From: Paenibacillus sp. LHD-38
GTDB lineage: Bacteria > Bacillota > Bacilli > Paenibacillales > Paenibacillaceae
Assembly (NCBI RefSeq): GCF_031157315.1
Contig: NZ_JAVIFU010000002.1
Span: 1-64,000, forward strand
DNA: 64,000 bases
Direction: 5' to 3'
The notes below the pieces were generated by a model. The model had not been told where the DNA came from. It searched no databases and was given only the letters and a program-made list of their open reading frames with translations. Positions within the stretch are counted from its first letter, which is position 1. Every line of letters begins with the position of its first letter. A program made the translations under genes and the position numbers. Below are positions 43,778-54,100 of this stretch, in pieces.

Positions 43778-44692
43778 CTATGCTGAAAAAACCTTAACCG
43801 GCTTGAGTACGGCCGCTCTCAGGTCTATCTGAAAAATACCAAGAAACGAGCTATGATCGTTATAAAGACGAATAAGCTGTTCATCTTGAATAACGGCAGG
43901 ATCAATGTCCGAGTGAGTGAGACTGACCTTTTGTCCCAATAGAGCTAGTTTACCTATGGATTCAGGCACGACTGTGCGCTCCAAATGGGTTATGGCTTCA
44001 TCTGCGGCAATTAAATGTCCGCTTAGTTCACCGGATTGCTGCAGCTCCTCGATTTGCTCAAGCGTCAAGCAGCTTTCCTTCGTAATGCCTCCTGACATCG
44101 TTCTCGTCAGTTGAGCCATTGCTGCAGGTACTCCCAGGGTTTTGCCGATGTCAACACAAAGTGTTCGGATATATGTACCTTTAGAGCATACGACTGAGAA
44201 TGTGATGCTAGGCTGATCAAGCTCCAGCTGCGCGTCCAGAAGTTCAATTTGATGAATCGTTACTTTCCGCGATTTTCGCTCGACCGTCTTACCTTCTCTT
44301 GCAAGCTCATACAACCGTTTGCCGCCAATTTTGACTGCAGAATACATGGGGGGAACCTGTTCGATCTCACCAGTAAAACGAGCCAAAGCACGGCGAACCT
44401 CATCTTCCGATACCGTTATCACTTCCTGGCGCTCAGTCACTGTTCCGGTTAAGTCTTCCGTATCTGTGGCTATACCAAGCTGTAATACCGCTTCATAAGA
44501 TTTAGGCCTTTCCTGCACATATTCAACAACTCTCGTTGCACGTCCGAGACATAGAGGCAATACACCTGTCACCATAGGATCAAGCGTTCCTGCATGTCCA
44601 ATCCGCTTCATTTTTAGCAATCGGCGAACCTTAGCGACCACATCGTGAGAAGTCCAGCCCTCAGGCTTCCAAACTGCCAAAATGCCGTCCAT
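43778..44692 (-). CDS. truB: tRNA pseudouridine(55) synthase
   Basis: TruB makes pseudouridine 55 in the T-arm of tRNAs. The 304-residue product has GHAGTLDPMVTGVLPL (about 33-48), with the catalytic Asp in TLDP, and the KSYEAVLQLG strand (about 64-73). A PUA-like C-terminal domain is present (about 235-300). It overlaps nothing but starts 3 bases after nrnA, within the same operon. Confidence 0.97.
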   Translation of the reverse strand: MDGILAVWKPEGWTSHDVVAKVRRLLKMKRIGHAGTLDPMVTGVLPLCLGRATRVVEYVQERPKSYEAVLQLGIATDTEDLTGTVTERQEVITVSEDEVRRALARFTGEIEQVPPMYSAVKIGGKRLYELAREGKTVERKSRKVTIHQIELLDAQLELDQPSITFSVVCSKGTYIRTLCVDIGKTLGVPAAMAQLTRTMSGGITKESCLTLEQIEELQQSGELSGHLIAADEAITHLERTVVPESIGKLALLGQKVSLTHSDIDPAVIQDEQLIRLYNDHSSFLGIFQIDLRAAVLKPVKVFSA

Positions 44693-44695
44693 CGT

Positions 44696-45685
44696 TTAAA
44701 CCAACGCCTTTCTGACTGCATCCACTAAAACAGTTATCGAACCCGTTAATGGACCTTCAAGTCGACAGCCTGCAGCCCGCACATGTCCGCCGCCGCCAAA
44801 TGCTTGCGCAATAGCAGCAACATTTGCTTTCCCAGCGGAGCGTAAGCTTGCTTTAACTGCACCGTCTTCTGTTTCTTTGAATAAAATACCGACCTCAACC
44901 CCATCAACATTAAGGGCATAATTCACGATACCTTCTAGATCTTCAGGCACAGCACCCGTATTGCGTAAATCGTCCTTCCCGATATAAACCCACCCAATCT
45001 CCAGGTTATCCGTAAAGGTCAGTCGGTTCAACGCAATTTGGAGAAGCTTTAGCTTTGCCATCGTCATTTTTTCAAGCAGATGATCGGCCAGTTCATTACC
45101 TAATACTCCAAGAGCAAGCAGCTGCGATGCAATTTGCATGACACGAGGACTCGTATTGGAATACCGAAAGCCGCCTGTATCGGTTAATAATCCAGTATAA
45201 ATGGCCGTTGCGCATGCCAAATCGCAAGAAATTCCTGCTCGTTCAATTAAATCAAACAAGATTTCTACGGTAGCTGCAGCTTCTGCCCGAATGATATTCA
45301 CGGTTCCAAATCCATTGTTCGTTGGATGATGGTCGATATTAAGCAGCTTTGCATCTGGTGCAAAGCTGCTTGATACCTCGCCAATTCGTTTGAAATCCGC
45401 ACAATCAATCGATATAATTGCATCGAATTTCCGATCTGGAGCTGCTTGCTTATAGCTGATAATCGAATCGAATTGATCTAAAAAATTTAGTCTTGACGGG
45501 AGCTCGCTTTCATTGACCAGAACAAAGGATTTACCCAACTTCTGAAGAAGCCAGCCTACGACGACAGTTGAGCTAATTGCATCACCGTCTGGCTGTACAT
45601 GGGATACGACCAAAAAATCATCATAAGTCCTCATGAATGCTAAAGCATCATCCAGCTGCTTCAAATAGCTGCCTTGTTCCATCAT
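44696..45685 (-). CDS. nrnA: Oligoribonuclease/PAP phosphatase NrnA
   Basis: NrnA is a DHH-family enzyme that degrades short RNAs and dephosphorylates 3'-phosphoadenosine 5'-phosphate. The 329-residue product has [12 protein letters not shown] (about 28-39), SIDCADF (about 91-97), the signature DHHPTN (about 117-122), and the C-terminal DHHA1 motif [10 protein letters not shown] (about 294-303). It overlaps rbfA by 4 bases (ATGA). Confidence 0.96.
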   Translation of the reverse strand: MMEQGSYLKQLDDALAFMRTYDDFLVVSHVQPDGDAISSTVVVGWLLQKLGKSFVLVNESELPSRLNFLDQFDSIISYKQAAPDRKFDAIISIDCADFKRIGEVSSSFAPDAKLLNIDHHPTNNGFGTVNIIRAEAAATVEILFDLIERAGISCDLACATAIYTGLLTDTGGFRYSNTSPRVMQIASQLLALGVLGNELADHLLEKMTMAKLKLLQIALNRLTFTDNLEIGWVYIGKDDLRNTGAVPEDLEGIVNYALNVDGVEVGILFKETEDGAVKASLRSAGKANVAAIAQAFGGGGHVRAAGCRLEGPLTGSITVLVDAVRKALV

Positions 45686-46038
45686 CGAGCTGAGTTCCCG
45701 CTATTAATGTTTTCAAGCAAAGCCTCGATACGGCTGCCATACTCAATACTGCTGTCAAACTTGAACAGCAATACTGGAGTGTGGCGTAGGCGCATACGCT
45801 TGCCAAGCTCGGTGCGGATGAATCCTGTACCGCTCGCGAGAGCTTTAAGCGTAGCTTCCTTCTGCTCTTCGCTGCCTAGCACGCTTAGAAATACTTTAGC
45901 TTGCGAAAGATCGCTTGATGTTTCAACACCAGTAACGGTGATAAAACCGATTCTCGGATCTTTAAGCTCTGTCTGTATAATTTGGCTCAGCTCTTTCTTA
46001 ATTTGCTCGCCGACCCGTCCTACCCGGATTTTCGCCAT
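45682..46038 (-). CDS. rbfA: Ribosome-binding factor A
   Basis: RbfA is a KH-fold small-subunit maturation factor. The 118-residue product has [15 protein letters not shown] (about 8-22), [13 protein letters not shown] (about 28-40), and the [17 protein letters not shown] ending (about 86-102). It starts 7 bases after the infB stop, within the operon. Confidence 0.97.
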   Translation of the reverse strand: MAKIRVGRVGEQIKKELSQIIQTELKDPRIGFITVTGVETSSDLSQAKVFLSVLGSEEQKEATLKALASGTGFIRTELGKRMRLRHTPVLLFKFDSSIEYGSRIEALLENINSGNSAR

Positions 46039-46045
46039 ACTATAC

Positions 46046-48682
46046 TCACCTCTCTACTGTTTCCATGACAAACGCTTCAATCGTATCGCCTTCACGAACA
46101 TCGTTATAACGATCAAGCGTTATGCCGCACTCGTAGCCTTGTGCAACCTCTTTGGCATCATCTTTGAAACGCTTAAGGGAATCAATCTTACCCGTGAATA
46201 CAACAATGCCGCCGCGAATCAGACGCGCTTCTGCTGAACGAGTGATTTTACCGGATGTAATCATACAACCTGCAATTGCGCCAACCTTTGTAACTTTAAA
46301 TACGTTACGAACTTCTGCGTGACCAATAACAACCTCTTTGTAGATCGGATCAAGCATGCCTTTCATGGCTTGCTCAATTTCATCGATTACATTGTAAATG
46401 ACGCGGTGCATACGCACATCGACTTTTTCTTGTGCAATCGTTGCTTCCGCTTGTGGATCAGGTCTAACGTTAAACCCGATTACGATCGCATTGGAAGCTG
46501 AAGCTAGGATGATATCTGATTCCGTGATCGCGCCAACACCGCTGTGGATGATTTTTACGCGTACGCCTTCGATATCAATTTTAGCAAGCGAGCCTTTTAG
46601 TGCTTCTGAAGAACCTTGAACGTCTGATTTAATAATTACGTTCAGGTCTTTAATTTCACCATCTTTGATATGGTTATACAGATCATCAAGCGTTACGCGT
46701 GTATTGGCACCCATATCCGATTGACGCTGTTTAATGGAACGGCGGTCAGCAATATCACGGGCTTTACGCTCATCTTCAAACACCATGAACGGATCTCCGG
46801 CTTGCGGAACTTCAGTTAAACCAGTAATTTCTACAGGAGTCGAAGGACCGACTTCTTTTAAACGACGGCCTTTATCATTGACCATAGCTCTGATACGTCC
46901 GAAACAGTTACCAGCAACGAAAGCATCACCGATTTTCAAAGTACCGTGTTGAACGAGAATACGGGCAACCGGACCTTTACCTTTATCTAGCTCAGCTTCA
47001 ATTACTGTTGCGCGAGCACGCTTGTTCGGATTGGCTTTGTAATCATTTACTTCTGCCACAAGCAAGATCATTTCAAGAAGGCCTTCAAGACCAATTCTTT
47101 GTTTAGCGGAAACCTCGACGAAAATCGTATCGCCGCCCCACTCTTCCGGAACGAGCTCATATTCAGTCATTTCTTGTTTGATTTTCTCAGTGTTTGCTTC
47201 CGGCTTGTCAATTTTGTTAACAGCAACAATAATTGGGACACCTGCAGCTTTAGCATGGTTAATCGCTTCGACAGTTTGTGGCATGATGCCGTCATCAGCT
47301 GCTACCACTATAATCGTAATATCCGTAACCTGTGCACCACGAGCACGCATAAGCGTAAACGCTTCGTGACCCGGTGTATCGAGGAAAGTGATTTTTTTAT
47401 GGTTAATTTCAACTTGGTAAGCACCGATATGCTGCGTGATTCCGCCAGCTTCTCCGCCTGTTACGTTTGTTTTACGAATCGCATCAAGCAAAGTTGTTTT
47501 ACCATGGTCAACGTGACCCATAATCGTAACAACTGGAGGACGTGATACCAGATCCTCATCTTCGTCTGTTTCTTCAACCGTCTCGAAGGAATCTTCCTCT
47601 ACAGGAATTTTCACTTCAACCTCAACGCCGTAATCGGTAGCGATTAGATGAATCGCATCCATGTCGATTTCTTGGTTAATTGTTGCCATCACGCCTAGGA
47701 AAATCAGTTTTTTGATAACTTCTGATGCATCCTTATGCAGCAATTTTGCCAACTCGCCAACGGTCATTGTTCCGCGAACGATAATTTTCTTAGGTGTATT
47801 GTCAATTTTCTCGCGTGGCGGTTGCTGTTGGAACTTGCCGCCGCGACCCTTTTGGCCTCCACGGTTATTGTTCCCTCTAAAACCACCTGGTTTGCCATCT
47901 TCAAATCTTTTTTGACCAGGTCTTGCATTTCTATTGTCATTGCCGCGTGCTTGACCTTGTGCCGGTTTGGAGTCAAAACGGCTTTGGCCGGATGAAGCTG
48001 GACGGCTAGTTGCATCTTGACGCGGAGCGCTTGGACGGCTTGCTGTATTCCCTTGGCCGCCTTGCGCCGGACGGTTTTGCCCAGATGATGCTGGACGATT
48101 CCCTTGACCGCCTTGACCTTGGCTTGGGCGGCTTGAACCTGCACCGGATTGCGCCGGGCGGCTTCCTTGTCCGCCTTGGCCTTGGCTTGGACGGCTGGAA
48201 TTGCTGTTTCCTTGTGATGGACGGTTGTTGCTGGATGATTGCGCTGGACGACTGGTTTGCTGTCCTGCTGGTCTTTGTTCGGACTGCTGTTGGTTGGTTT
48301 GTGGTTTCGTATTAATAGAATTCATAGGCCCCTGTCTGTCTTGATTAGAATTTTTTACTTCTTGTACTACTGGCTGCGGCTTGCGTTCCTGCTGCTGCGG
48401 CTGCTGCGATTGCGGCTTGTTTACAGCAGGCTGTGCGGAGGAAACAGACACATTTGTTGTTTCCTGTGCCCGTTTAACGGCAGCATTTTGTTTAATGTTG
48501 CGAAAAAAACCTTCGACTTTATTCACCATTTCATTTTCCATAACACTCATATGGTTATTAACCGGCAGATCAAGTCGTTTTAGTATCGTTATAATTTCTT
48601 TGCTGCTCATATTAAGTGACTTGGCATACTCGTAAACACGCAGCTTATCTTTATTATCCTTGCTGTCTTGTTTATTGTCCAA
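46046..48682 (-). CDS. infB: Translation initiation factor IF-2
   Basis: IF-2 is the GTPase that brings initiator tRNA to the 30S subunit. The 878-residue product has an N-terminal helical domain (about 12-65), a long Gln/Ser/Gly/Arg/Pro-rich linker (about 85-290) with tandem repeats, an IF2N domain (about 300-360), and the GTPase core: G1 GHVDHGKTT (about 388-396), G3 DTPGHEAFT (about 433-441), G4 NKID (about 488-491). The start is TTG 48682, with GGAGGTG 7 bases upstream. It overlaps ylxQ by 11 bases. Confidence 0.98.
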   Translation of the reverse strand: MDNKQDSKDNKDKLRVYEYAKSLNMSSKEIITILKRLDLPVNNHMSVMENEMVNKVEGFFRNIKQNAAVKRAQETTNVSVSSAQPAVNKPQSQQPQQQERKPQPVVQEVKNSNQDRQGPMNSINTKPQTNQQQSEQRPAGQQTSRPAQSSSNNRPSQGNSNSSRPSQGQGGQGSRPAQSGAGSSRPSQGQGGQGNRPASSGQNRPAQGGQGNTASRPSAPRQDATSRPASSGQSRFDSKPAQGQARGNDNRNARPGQKRFEDGKPGGFRGNNNRGGQKGRGGKFQQQPPREKIDNTPKKIIVRGTMTVGELAKLLHKDASEVIKKLIFLGVMATINQEIDMDAIHLIATDYGVEVEVKIPVEEDSFETVEETDEDEDLVSRPPVVTIMGHVDHGKTTLLDAIRKTNVTGGEAGGITQHIGAYQVEINHKKITFLDTPGHEAFTLMRARGAQVTDITIIVVAADDGIMPQTVEAINHAKAAGVPIIVAVNKIDKPEANTEKIKQEMTEYELVPEEWGGDTIFVEVSAKQRIGLEGLLEMILLVAEVNDYKANPNKRARATVIEAELDKGKGPVARILVQHGTLKIGDAFVAGNCFGRIRAMVNDKGRRLKEVGPSTPVEITGLTEVPQAGDPFMVFEDERKARDIADRRSIKQRQSDMGANTRVTLDDLYNHIKDGEIKDLNVIIKSDVQGSSEALKGSLAKIDIEGVRVKIIHSGVGAITESDIILASASNAIVIGFNVRPDPQAEATIAQEKVDVRMHRVIYNVIDEIEQAMKGMLDPIYKEVVIGHAEVRNVFKVTKVGAIAGCMITSGKITRSAEARLIRGGIVVFTGKIDSLKRFKDDAKEVAQGYECGITLDRYNDVREGDTIEAFVMETVER
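47813..48430 (-). repeat. infB: Low-complexity repeats in the infB linker
   Basis: Residues about 85-290 of IF-2 are low in complexity. The unit [12 protein letters not shown] followed by S/N-RPA occurs twice, at about residues 162-176 and 183-197 (63 bases apart), with degenerate RPAQ/RPSQ units on both sides. Such linkers vary in length between strains. Confidence 0.8.
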
Positions 48683-49004
48683 TATGATCCACCTCCGTAT
48701 TATGGCTCAGATGACTCGCAATCATTTTTCCGAACTTCATATCGGTTACCGCAAGCACAACCCGTTCTGGCTTACCTATCGCCTTTCCTAGTTGCTCACG
48801 GTCGAATGCTTCGGCGAGTTGTATTCCGTAGGTGTTGCATTTGTCACGAAACTTTTTCTTCGTATTTTCTGAAGCATCTCCTGCAATTATAACGAGATGC
48901 ACCTGTTTATTTCTTACAGCTTTGAGTACGATTTCGTCGCCTGTAATCAGCTTTCCCGCACGCATAGCCATGCCAAGCTGTGATAAGCTCTTATTCTGCT
49001 TCAT
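48672..49004 (-). CDS. ylxQ: L7Ae-family RNA-binding protein YlxQ
   Basis: YlxQ resembles L7Ae/L30e kink-turn-binding proteins. The 110-residue product starts [20 protein letters not shown] (about 4-23) and has [15 protein letters not shown] (about 38-52). It overlaps rnpM by 14 bases and infB by 11, placing it firmly in the nusA-infB operon. Its RNA target is not known here. Confidence 0.93.
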   Translation of the reverse strand: MKQNKSLSQLGMAMRAGKLITGDEIVLKAVRNKQVHLVIIAGDASENTKKKFRDKCNTYGIQLAEAFDREQLGKAIGKPERVVLAVTDMKFGKMIASHLSHNTEVDHIGQ

Positions 49005-49305
49005 CGCTTATCAGCTCCTTATTCGCGATAAACTGCTCCTCTACCGCTACAAAATCCTGTGCAAGCTGATCGTAAATATGCTCGCCAACATGCTGCTTCA
49101 GCGCTCGATCAAGCGCTTTGGATTTTTTCGCTAGTTTAAAGCAGCTCACTTTTCCGCATAAATACGCACCGCGGCCTGCCTTTTTGCCTGTCAAGTCTAT
49201 CTGCACCTCTTCGGCCGGTGTCCGCACAATCCGAATGAGTTCCTTCTTCGGCTTCATGTCCTGACAAGCGACGCATTTGCGAAGCGGTACTTTTCTCGGT
49301 CTCAT
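48991..49305 (-). CDS. rnpM: RNase P modulator RnpM (YlxR)
   Basis: YlxR family proteins are small basic RNA binders; the B. subtilis member binds the RNase P RNA and dampens its activity. The 104-residue product has the family core RKCVACQDMKPKKELIRIV (about 9-27) and GRGAYLCGKVSCF (about 44-56). It lies between nusA and ylxQ, overlapping the latter by 14 bases. Confidence 0.94.
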   Translation of the reverse strand: MRPRKVPLRKCVACQDMKPKKELIRIVRTPAEEVQIDLTGKKAGRGAYLCGKVSCFKLAKKSKALDRALKQHVGEHIYDQLAQDFVAVEEQFIANKELISDEAE

Positions 49306-49357
49306 TGTACACCCCTCCTCTGCCAGCTGAATTGACGCTTATAACTATTGAGACAGC

Positions 49358-50455
49358 TTAATCGATGGAAACCGAATCCTGATGCATAATCGTAGTCAAG
49401 GATTTCGGACGGCCATACTCCTGCTCTGCTTGCGTCTCACTCTTAATATCAATTTTCCAGCCAGTAAGCTTGGCAGCTAGCCTCGCATTCTGTCCTTTAA
49501 TACCGATAGCAAGAGATAACTGATAGTCAGGCACAATAACACGAGCCATCTTCTCCTGTTCGAACACAATAACCTCAAGCACCTTTGACGGGCTGAGTGC
49601 ATTCGCAACATATTCGTCCACGCTTTCAGACCAACGAACGATATCGATTTTCTCACCTTTAAGCTCGTTTACGATCGTCTGAACGCGCAGTCCTTTTTGA
49701 CCAACGCAAGAACCCACTGGATCTACCTCAGTATTACGGGAATGGACCGCAATCTTGGAGCGGAAGCCTGCTTCGCGGGCAACCGACCGAATTTCAACAA
49801 CGCCGTCATAGATTTCAGGCACTTCAAGCTCGAATAGACGCTTAAGCAATCCTGGGTGCGTACGGGATAAAATAATTTGAGGACCTTTAGTCGTATTTTC
49901 CACTTTTGTGATATATGACTTCACACGATCGCCGTGCTTGAACTTATCTGTTGGCATAAGTTCTGTCAATGGCAATACAGCCTCGACCTTACCAAGATCC
50001 ACAAATAGATTGCGGACGTCTTGACGCTGTACGATACCGTTTACGATGTCTTCCTCTTTATCGATAAAAGCGTTATAGATCAGTCCGCGCTCCGCTTCAC
50101 GAATGCGCTGCGTAACCACTTGCTTCGCTGTTTGAGCGGCAATGCGTCCAAAGTCACGAGGCGTAACTTCAATATCAGCGATATCATCGATTTGATAGTG
50201 GGGATTGATTTCACGAGATGCCTCAACCGTAATCTCAAGACGCGGATCAAGAACCTCGTCAACGACCGTTTTACGGGCATATACTTTTATGACGCCAGTA
50301 TGACGGTTGATATCAACTCGCACGTTTTGTGCCGTATTAAAATTTCTTTTGTAGCTAGAGATCAGCGCCGCCTCAATGGCTTCCAGGAGTACGTCCTTCG
50401 TAATCCCTTTGTCTCTTTCTATTTCCTGTAATGCTTCTATAAAATCCATGCTCAT
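49358..50455 (-). CDS. nusA: Transcription termination/antitermination protein NusA
   Basis: NusA binds RNA polymerase and regulates pausing and termination. The 365-residue product has the N-terminal polymerase-binding domain (about 1-125), an S1 domain (about 135-200), and two KH domains (about 230-345, with [20 protein letters not shown] in the first, in parts, and [17 protein letters not shown] in the second). The length fits Gram-positive NusA without C-terminal acidic repeats. AAAGGGGG precedes the start; a second ATG two codons on is possible. Confidence 0.98.
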   Translation of the reverse strand: MSMDFIEALQEIERDKGITKDVLLEAIEAALISSYKRNFNTAQNVRVDINRHTGVIKVYARKTVVDEVLDPRLEITVEASREINPHYQIDDIADIEVTPRDFGRIAAQTAKQVVTQRIREAERGLIYNAFIDKEEDIVNGIVQRQDVRNLFVDLGKVEAVLPLTELMPTDKFKHGDRVKSYITKVENTTKGPQIILSRTHPGLLKRLFELEVPEIYDGVVEIRSVAREAGFRSKIAVHSRNTEVDPVGSCVGQKGLRVQTIVNELKGEKIDIVRWSESVDEYVANALSPSKVLEVIVFEQEKMARVIVPDYQLSLAIGIKGQNARLAAKLTGWKIDIKSETQAEQEYGRPKSLTTIMHQDSVSID

Positions 50456-50494
50456 TGGACTGGATTTCCCCCTTTCAATATAAAAAGCGAATAT

Positions 50495-50956
50495 TTAGAA
50501 TACGATAGCCAGTCTTGCTCCGGCCACCTTATCATAAGGAATCGTATACTCTTTCTTGCCCGTACGCACAACGGCATTTTCTCCATCAAATGAAAGCAGC
50601 AGCCCCTCAAATTCTTTAGCGCCGCTGATCGGTTCATATGTCGTTATGTAAACGTGTTTACCGATAGCTTTACGTACGTCTTCTTCCTTCCTAAGCGGTC
50701 TTTCAGCTCCAGGAGAAGAAACTTCAAGAAAGTAAGCGTCTGTAACTGGATCGTTTTTATCCAATTGCTCGCTCATAAATTCGCTGATGCGGCCGCAATC
50801 ATCAATATCGATGCCGCCCTCTTTATCCACGAATATGCGAAGAAAATAATTGCTTCCTTCTTTGACATACTCAATATCAACCAGTTCAAATCCATTGCTG
50901 CTGAGGTATGGCAGGACCATTTCCTGGACAGCGGCTTTGATTTTGGATGTACTCAA
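50495..50956 (-). CDS. rimP: Ribosome maturation factor RimP
   Basis: RimP assists 30S assembly. The 153-residue product has the N-terminal domain VDIEYVKEGSNYFLRIFVD (about 26-44) with GIDIDDCGRISE (about 48-59), and a C-terminal SH3-like domain (about 90-150). The TTG at 50956 has AGGAGG 10 bases upstream. It heads the rimP-nusA-infB operon, just after a strong terminator. Confidence 0.96.
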   Translation of the reverse strand: MSTSKIKAAVQEMVLPYLSSNGFELVDIEYVKEGSNYFLRIFVDKEGGIDIDDCGRISEFMSEQLDKNDPVTDAYFLEVSSPGAERPLRKEEDVRKAIGKHVYITTYEPISGAKEFEGLLLSFDGENAVVRTGKKEYTIPYDKVAGARLAIVF

Positions 50957-51003
50957 ATTCAGTTGACCTCCTGTTTATACGCACTATGCCATTTTGCCGA
51001 TTA

Positions 51004-51034
51004 CAAAACGTAAAGAGTGGGTTTCCCCACTCTT
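51004..51034 (-). terminator. Terminator after polC
   Basis: On the minus strand AAGAGTGGG and CCCACTCTT form a 9-bp stem with a 4-base loop, followed by TACGTTTT. It divides the polC and rimP operons. Confidence 0.9.
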
Positions 51035-51125
51035 CTGCATCAAAGTCTTTATCATCATCATTGCCAGAAAAATTATAACATAACCGCACTATAGTGACAA
51101 GAAATCTTTTCTACATCAACCATAT

Positions 51126-54100
51126 CTAGAACAGGGAAAGCTGGTTAGATTCCGGCAATCCACGGAAGCAGCCCATGTTTCCGAGCACCTCGATTATGGT
51201 CTTTGTCGCCTTGGATTTCATCTGGAAATCTTCGATGGAAAGATACTCGCCATCATTTCTGGATGCCGCGATGTTGCGCGCCGCATTATCCCCAATGCCG
51301 GCAATTGCAGCGAAAGGCGGAATAAGAGATTCGCCGTCCACAAGGAACTTCGTTGCATCGGAACGATAAAGGTCAATTGGCTTGAAAGAGAATCCGCGAG
51401 CTGTCATTTCAAGAGACATTTCCAGCTGTGATACCATGTTTTTCTCTTTCGGAAGCGCATTAAACCCTTTCGCTTCGATTTCGATCAACTTTCTCAAAAT
51501 CGCGTCATACCCTTGGCAAAGCAGCTCTAAATCAAAATCATCTGCTCTTACTGTGAAGTAAGTAGCATAATACTCAATTGGATAATAGAGCTTGAAGTAC
51601 GCTGTCCGTACCGCTGATATGACATATGCGGCAGCATGTGCTTTCGGGAACATATATTCAATACGAAGGCAAGAATCGATATACCACTGCGGTACTTTGC
51701 ACCGCTTCATTTCATCGATCCATTCCGGTGTTAGCCCTTTCCCTTTACGCACGCTTTCCGTAATTTTAAAGGCAAGACCGGCATCCATCCCTGCTTTGTA
51801 GATGAGGAAAAGCATAATGTCATCCCGGCAGCCGATTACGGTTTTAATGTTGCATGTCCCGTTTTTGATGAGCTCCTGGGCATTTCCCAGCCATACGCCC
51901 GTACCATGCGACAATCCGGAAATTTGAAGCAAATCCGCGAATGACGAAGGCTGCGTCTCTTGAAGCATTTGACGAACAAACTTCGTGCCCATCTCAGGAA
52001 CACCGTAGGTTGCAACGGACGACCGGATCTTCTCACCCGGAATATTGAGTGCGTTCGTTGAGTTGAACATGCTCATGACTTTAGGATCATTCATCGGAAT
52101 CGCTGTTGGATCGACGCCTGTTAAATCCTGTAGCATCCGCATCATGGTCGGATCATCGTGTCCGAGTATATCGAGCTTAAGCAAGTTCTCATCAAACGCA
52201 TGGTAATCGAAATGCGTCGTTTTCCATTCGGCATTCACATCATCAGCCGGGAATTGTACCGGCGTAATGTCTTCAACCTCGATGTAATCAGGAACGACGA
52301 CGATACCGCCTGGATGCTGGCCCGTACTTCGTTTTACGCCCGTACAGCCGCTTGCAAGTCTGGCAAGTTCTGCGCCGCGCCATTTCTTGCTGTGCTCCTC
52401 TTCGTACTTCTTCGCGAAGCCATATGCGGTTTTCTCAGCAACCGTACCGATAGTTCCTGCCCGGAAAACCGCTTTTTCCCCAAACAGTACTTTCGTGTAG
52501 TTATGGGCAACCGGCTGGTAATCTCCGGAAAAGTTAAGATCGATATCGGGAACCTTATCGCCTTTAAAGCCTAGAAAAGTTTCGAACGGTATGTCTTGGC
52601 CTTCGCCCTTCATCGGCTTCTCGCATTTCGGACATAATTTATCCGGAAGGTCAAAGCCGCTTGGTATGCTGCCGTCCAGAAACCATTCGCTGTGCCTACA
52701 ATCCGAGTTTTTGCACAAGTAATGTGCAGGAAGCGGATTAACTTCGGATATCCCGAGGAACGTAGCTACGACCGATGAGCCGACGGATCCCCTCGAGCCA
52801 ACCAAATAGCCGTCTGCATTCGACTTCTTCACGAGCTTCTCAGAAATCAAATAGTTCGCGGAAAATTTAAACTTAATGATCGGAATAAGTTCTTTCTCCA
52901 GCCTATCGATGACGACCTGCGGCAAATCCTCACCGTACATTGATTTCGCTGTGTCATAGCAGGTGTTGCGGATTTCCTCGTCGGCGCCTTCGATATCAGG
53001 AGCGAACAGCCCTGTAGGAAACATATCGTACGGCTCGAATCGGTCAGCAAGCTCTACGGTATTCGTAATGACAACCTCGCGAGCCCTCGCTTCCCCTAGA
53101 AAAGCAAATTCCTCTAACATCTCCTCCGTTGTTCGGAAATGTGCATCGGGCTTTCTTATGCTTTTCAGCGGGCTAAACCCCGTAATACCATGAATCGTAA
53201 TATCACGATACATTTTATCGCGTGGATTCAGATAATGAACGTTGCCAGTCGCAATGACCGGTTTCCCCAGTTCGTCTCCGATTTGGCATATCCGACGGTG
53301 GGCCTGCTCAATCTCTGCCCGACTGCCGACAAGCCCCTTCTCAACTAGATGCATGTAAAAATCTATTGGTTGAATTTCGAGAACATCGTAAAAACGAGCT
53401 ACCTCAAGTGCTTCTTCATACGATTTGTTCAATACCGTTTCAAAAAACTCGCCCTTCTCGCAGCCCGAAATGACGAGTAAACCTTCGCGGTGCGCCATAA
53501 GCTTCGTTTTCGGCATTGTCGCGACGCGTTTGAAATGTTCTGTGTGCGAAAGAGAAATGAGCTTGAATAAGTTTTTCTTGCCCACTGCATTTAAAGCATA
53601 AATATTGCTATGGAAAGGACGTGAATTTGATAAGTCAATGCCAACGTAATCATTAAGCTGATGAAGATTCGTTATATTGCGTTCAGCTGCATCCGCTATC
53701 AAGCCGTAGAGCACGCCGCCTAGGGCGAGTGAGTCATCTACCGCGCGGTGATGATTTTCAAGACTGATTTTGTATTTATCAGATAACGTGTTTAACCGAT
53801 GATTTTTGAGGGTCGGGAAAATAAATCTAGCCAGCTCAAGTGTATCAAGCACAGGATTTTTGACCTCAGGTATGCCAAATGCTTTGCAATTCGCTTGAAT
53901 AAATCCAATATCGAATCTCGCATTATGCGCTACGAGTACGTCATCCCCGATGAATTCGATGAACTCGCGCAGCTTCGGCTCAATCTCAGGTTGTCCCTTT
54001 ACCATATCATCATTAATATTAGTCAACTGCTGAATATGGTATGGAATTTTTTCATGCGGATCGATCAGCGTCGAGAACCGATCGATTTCCTTGCCATCAC

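Noticed and set aside
47813-48430. CRISPR-like repeats
   Set aside because: The repeats are protein-coding, degenerate and in frame within infB, with no regular spacers.
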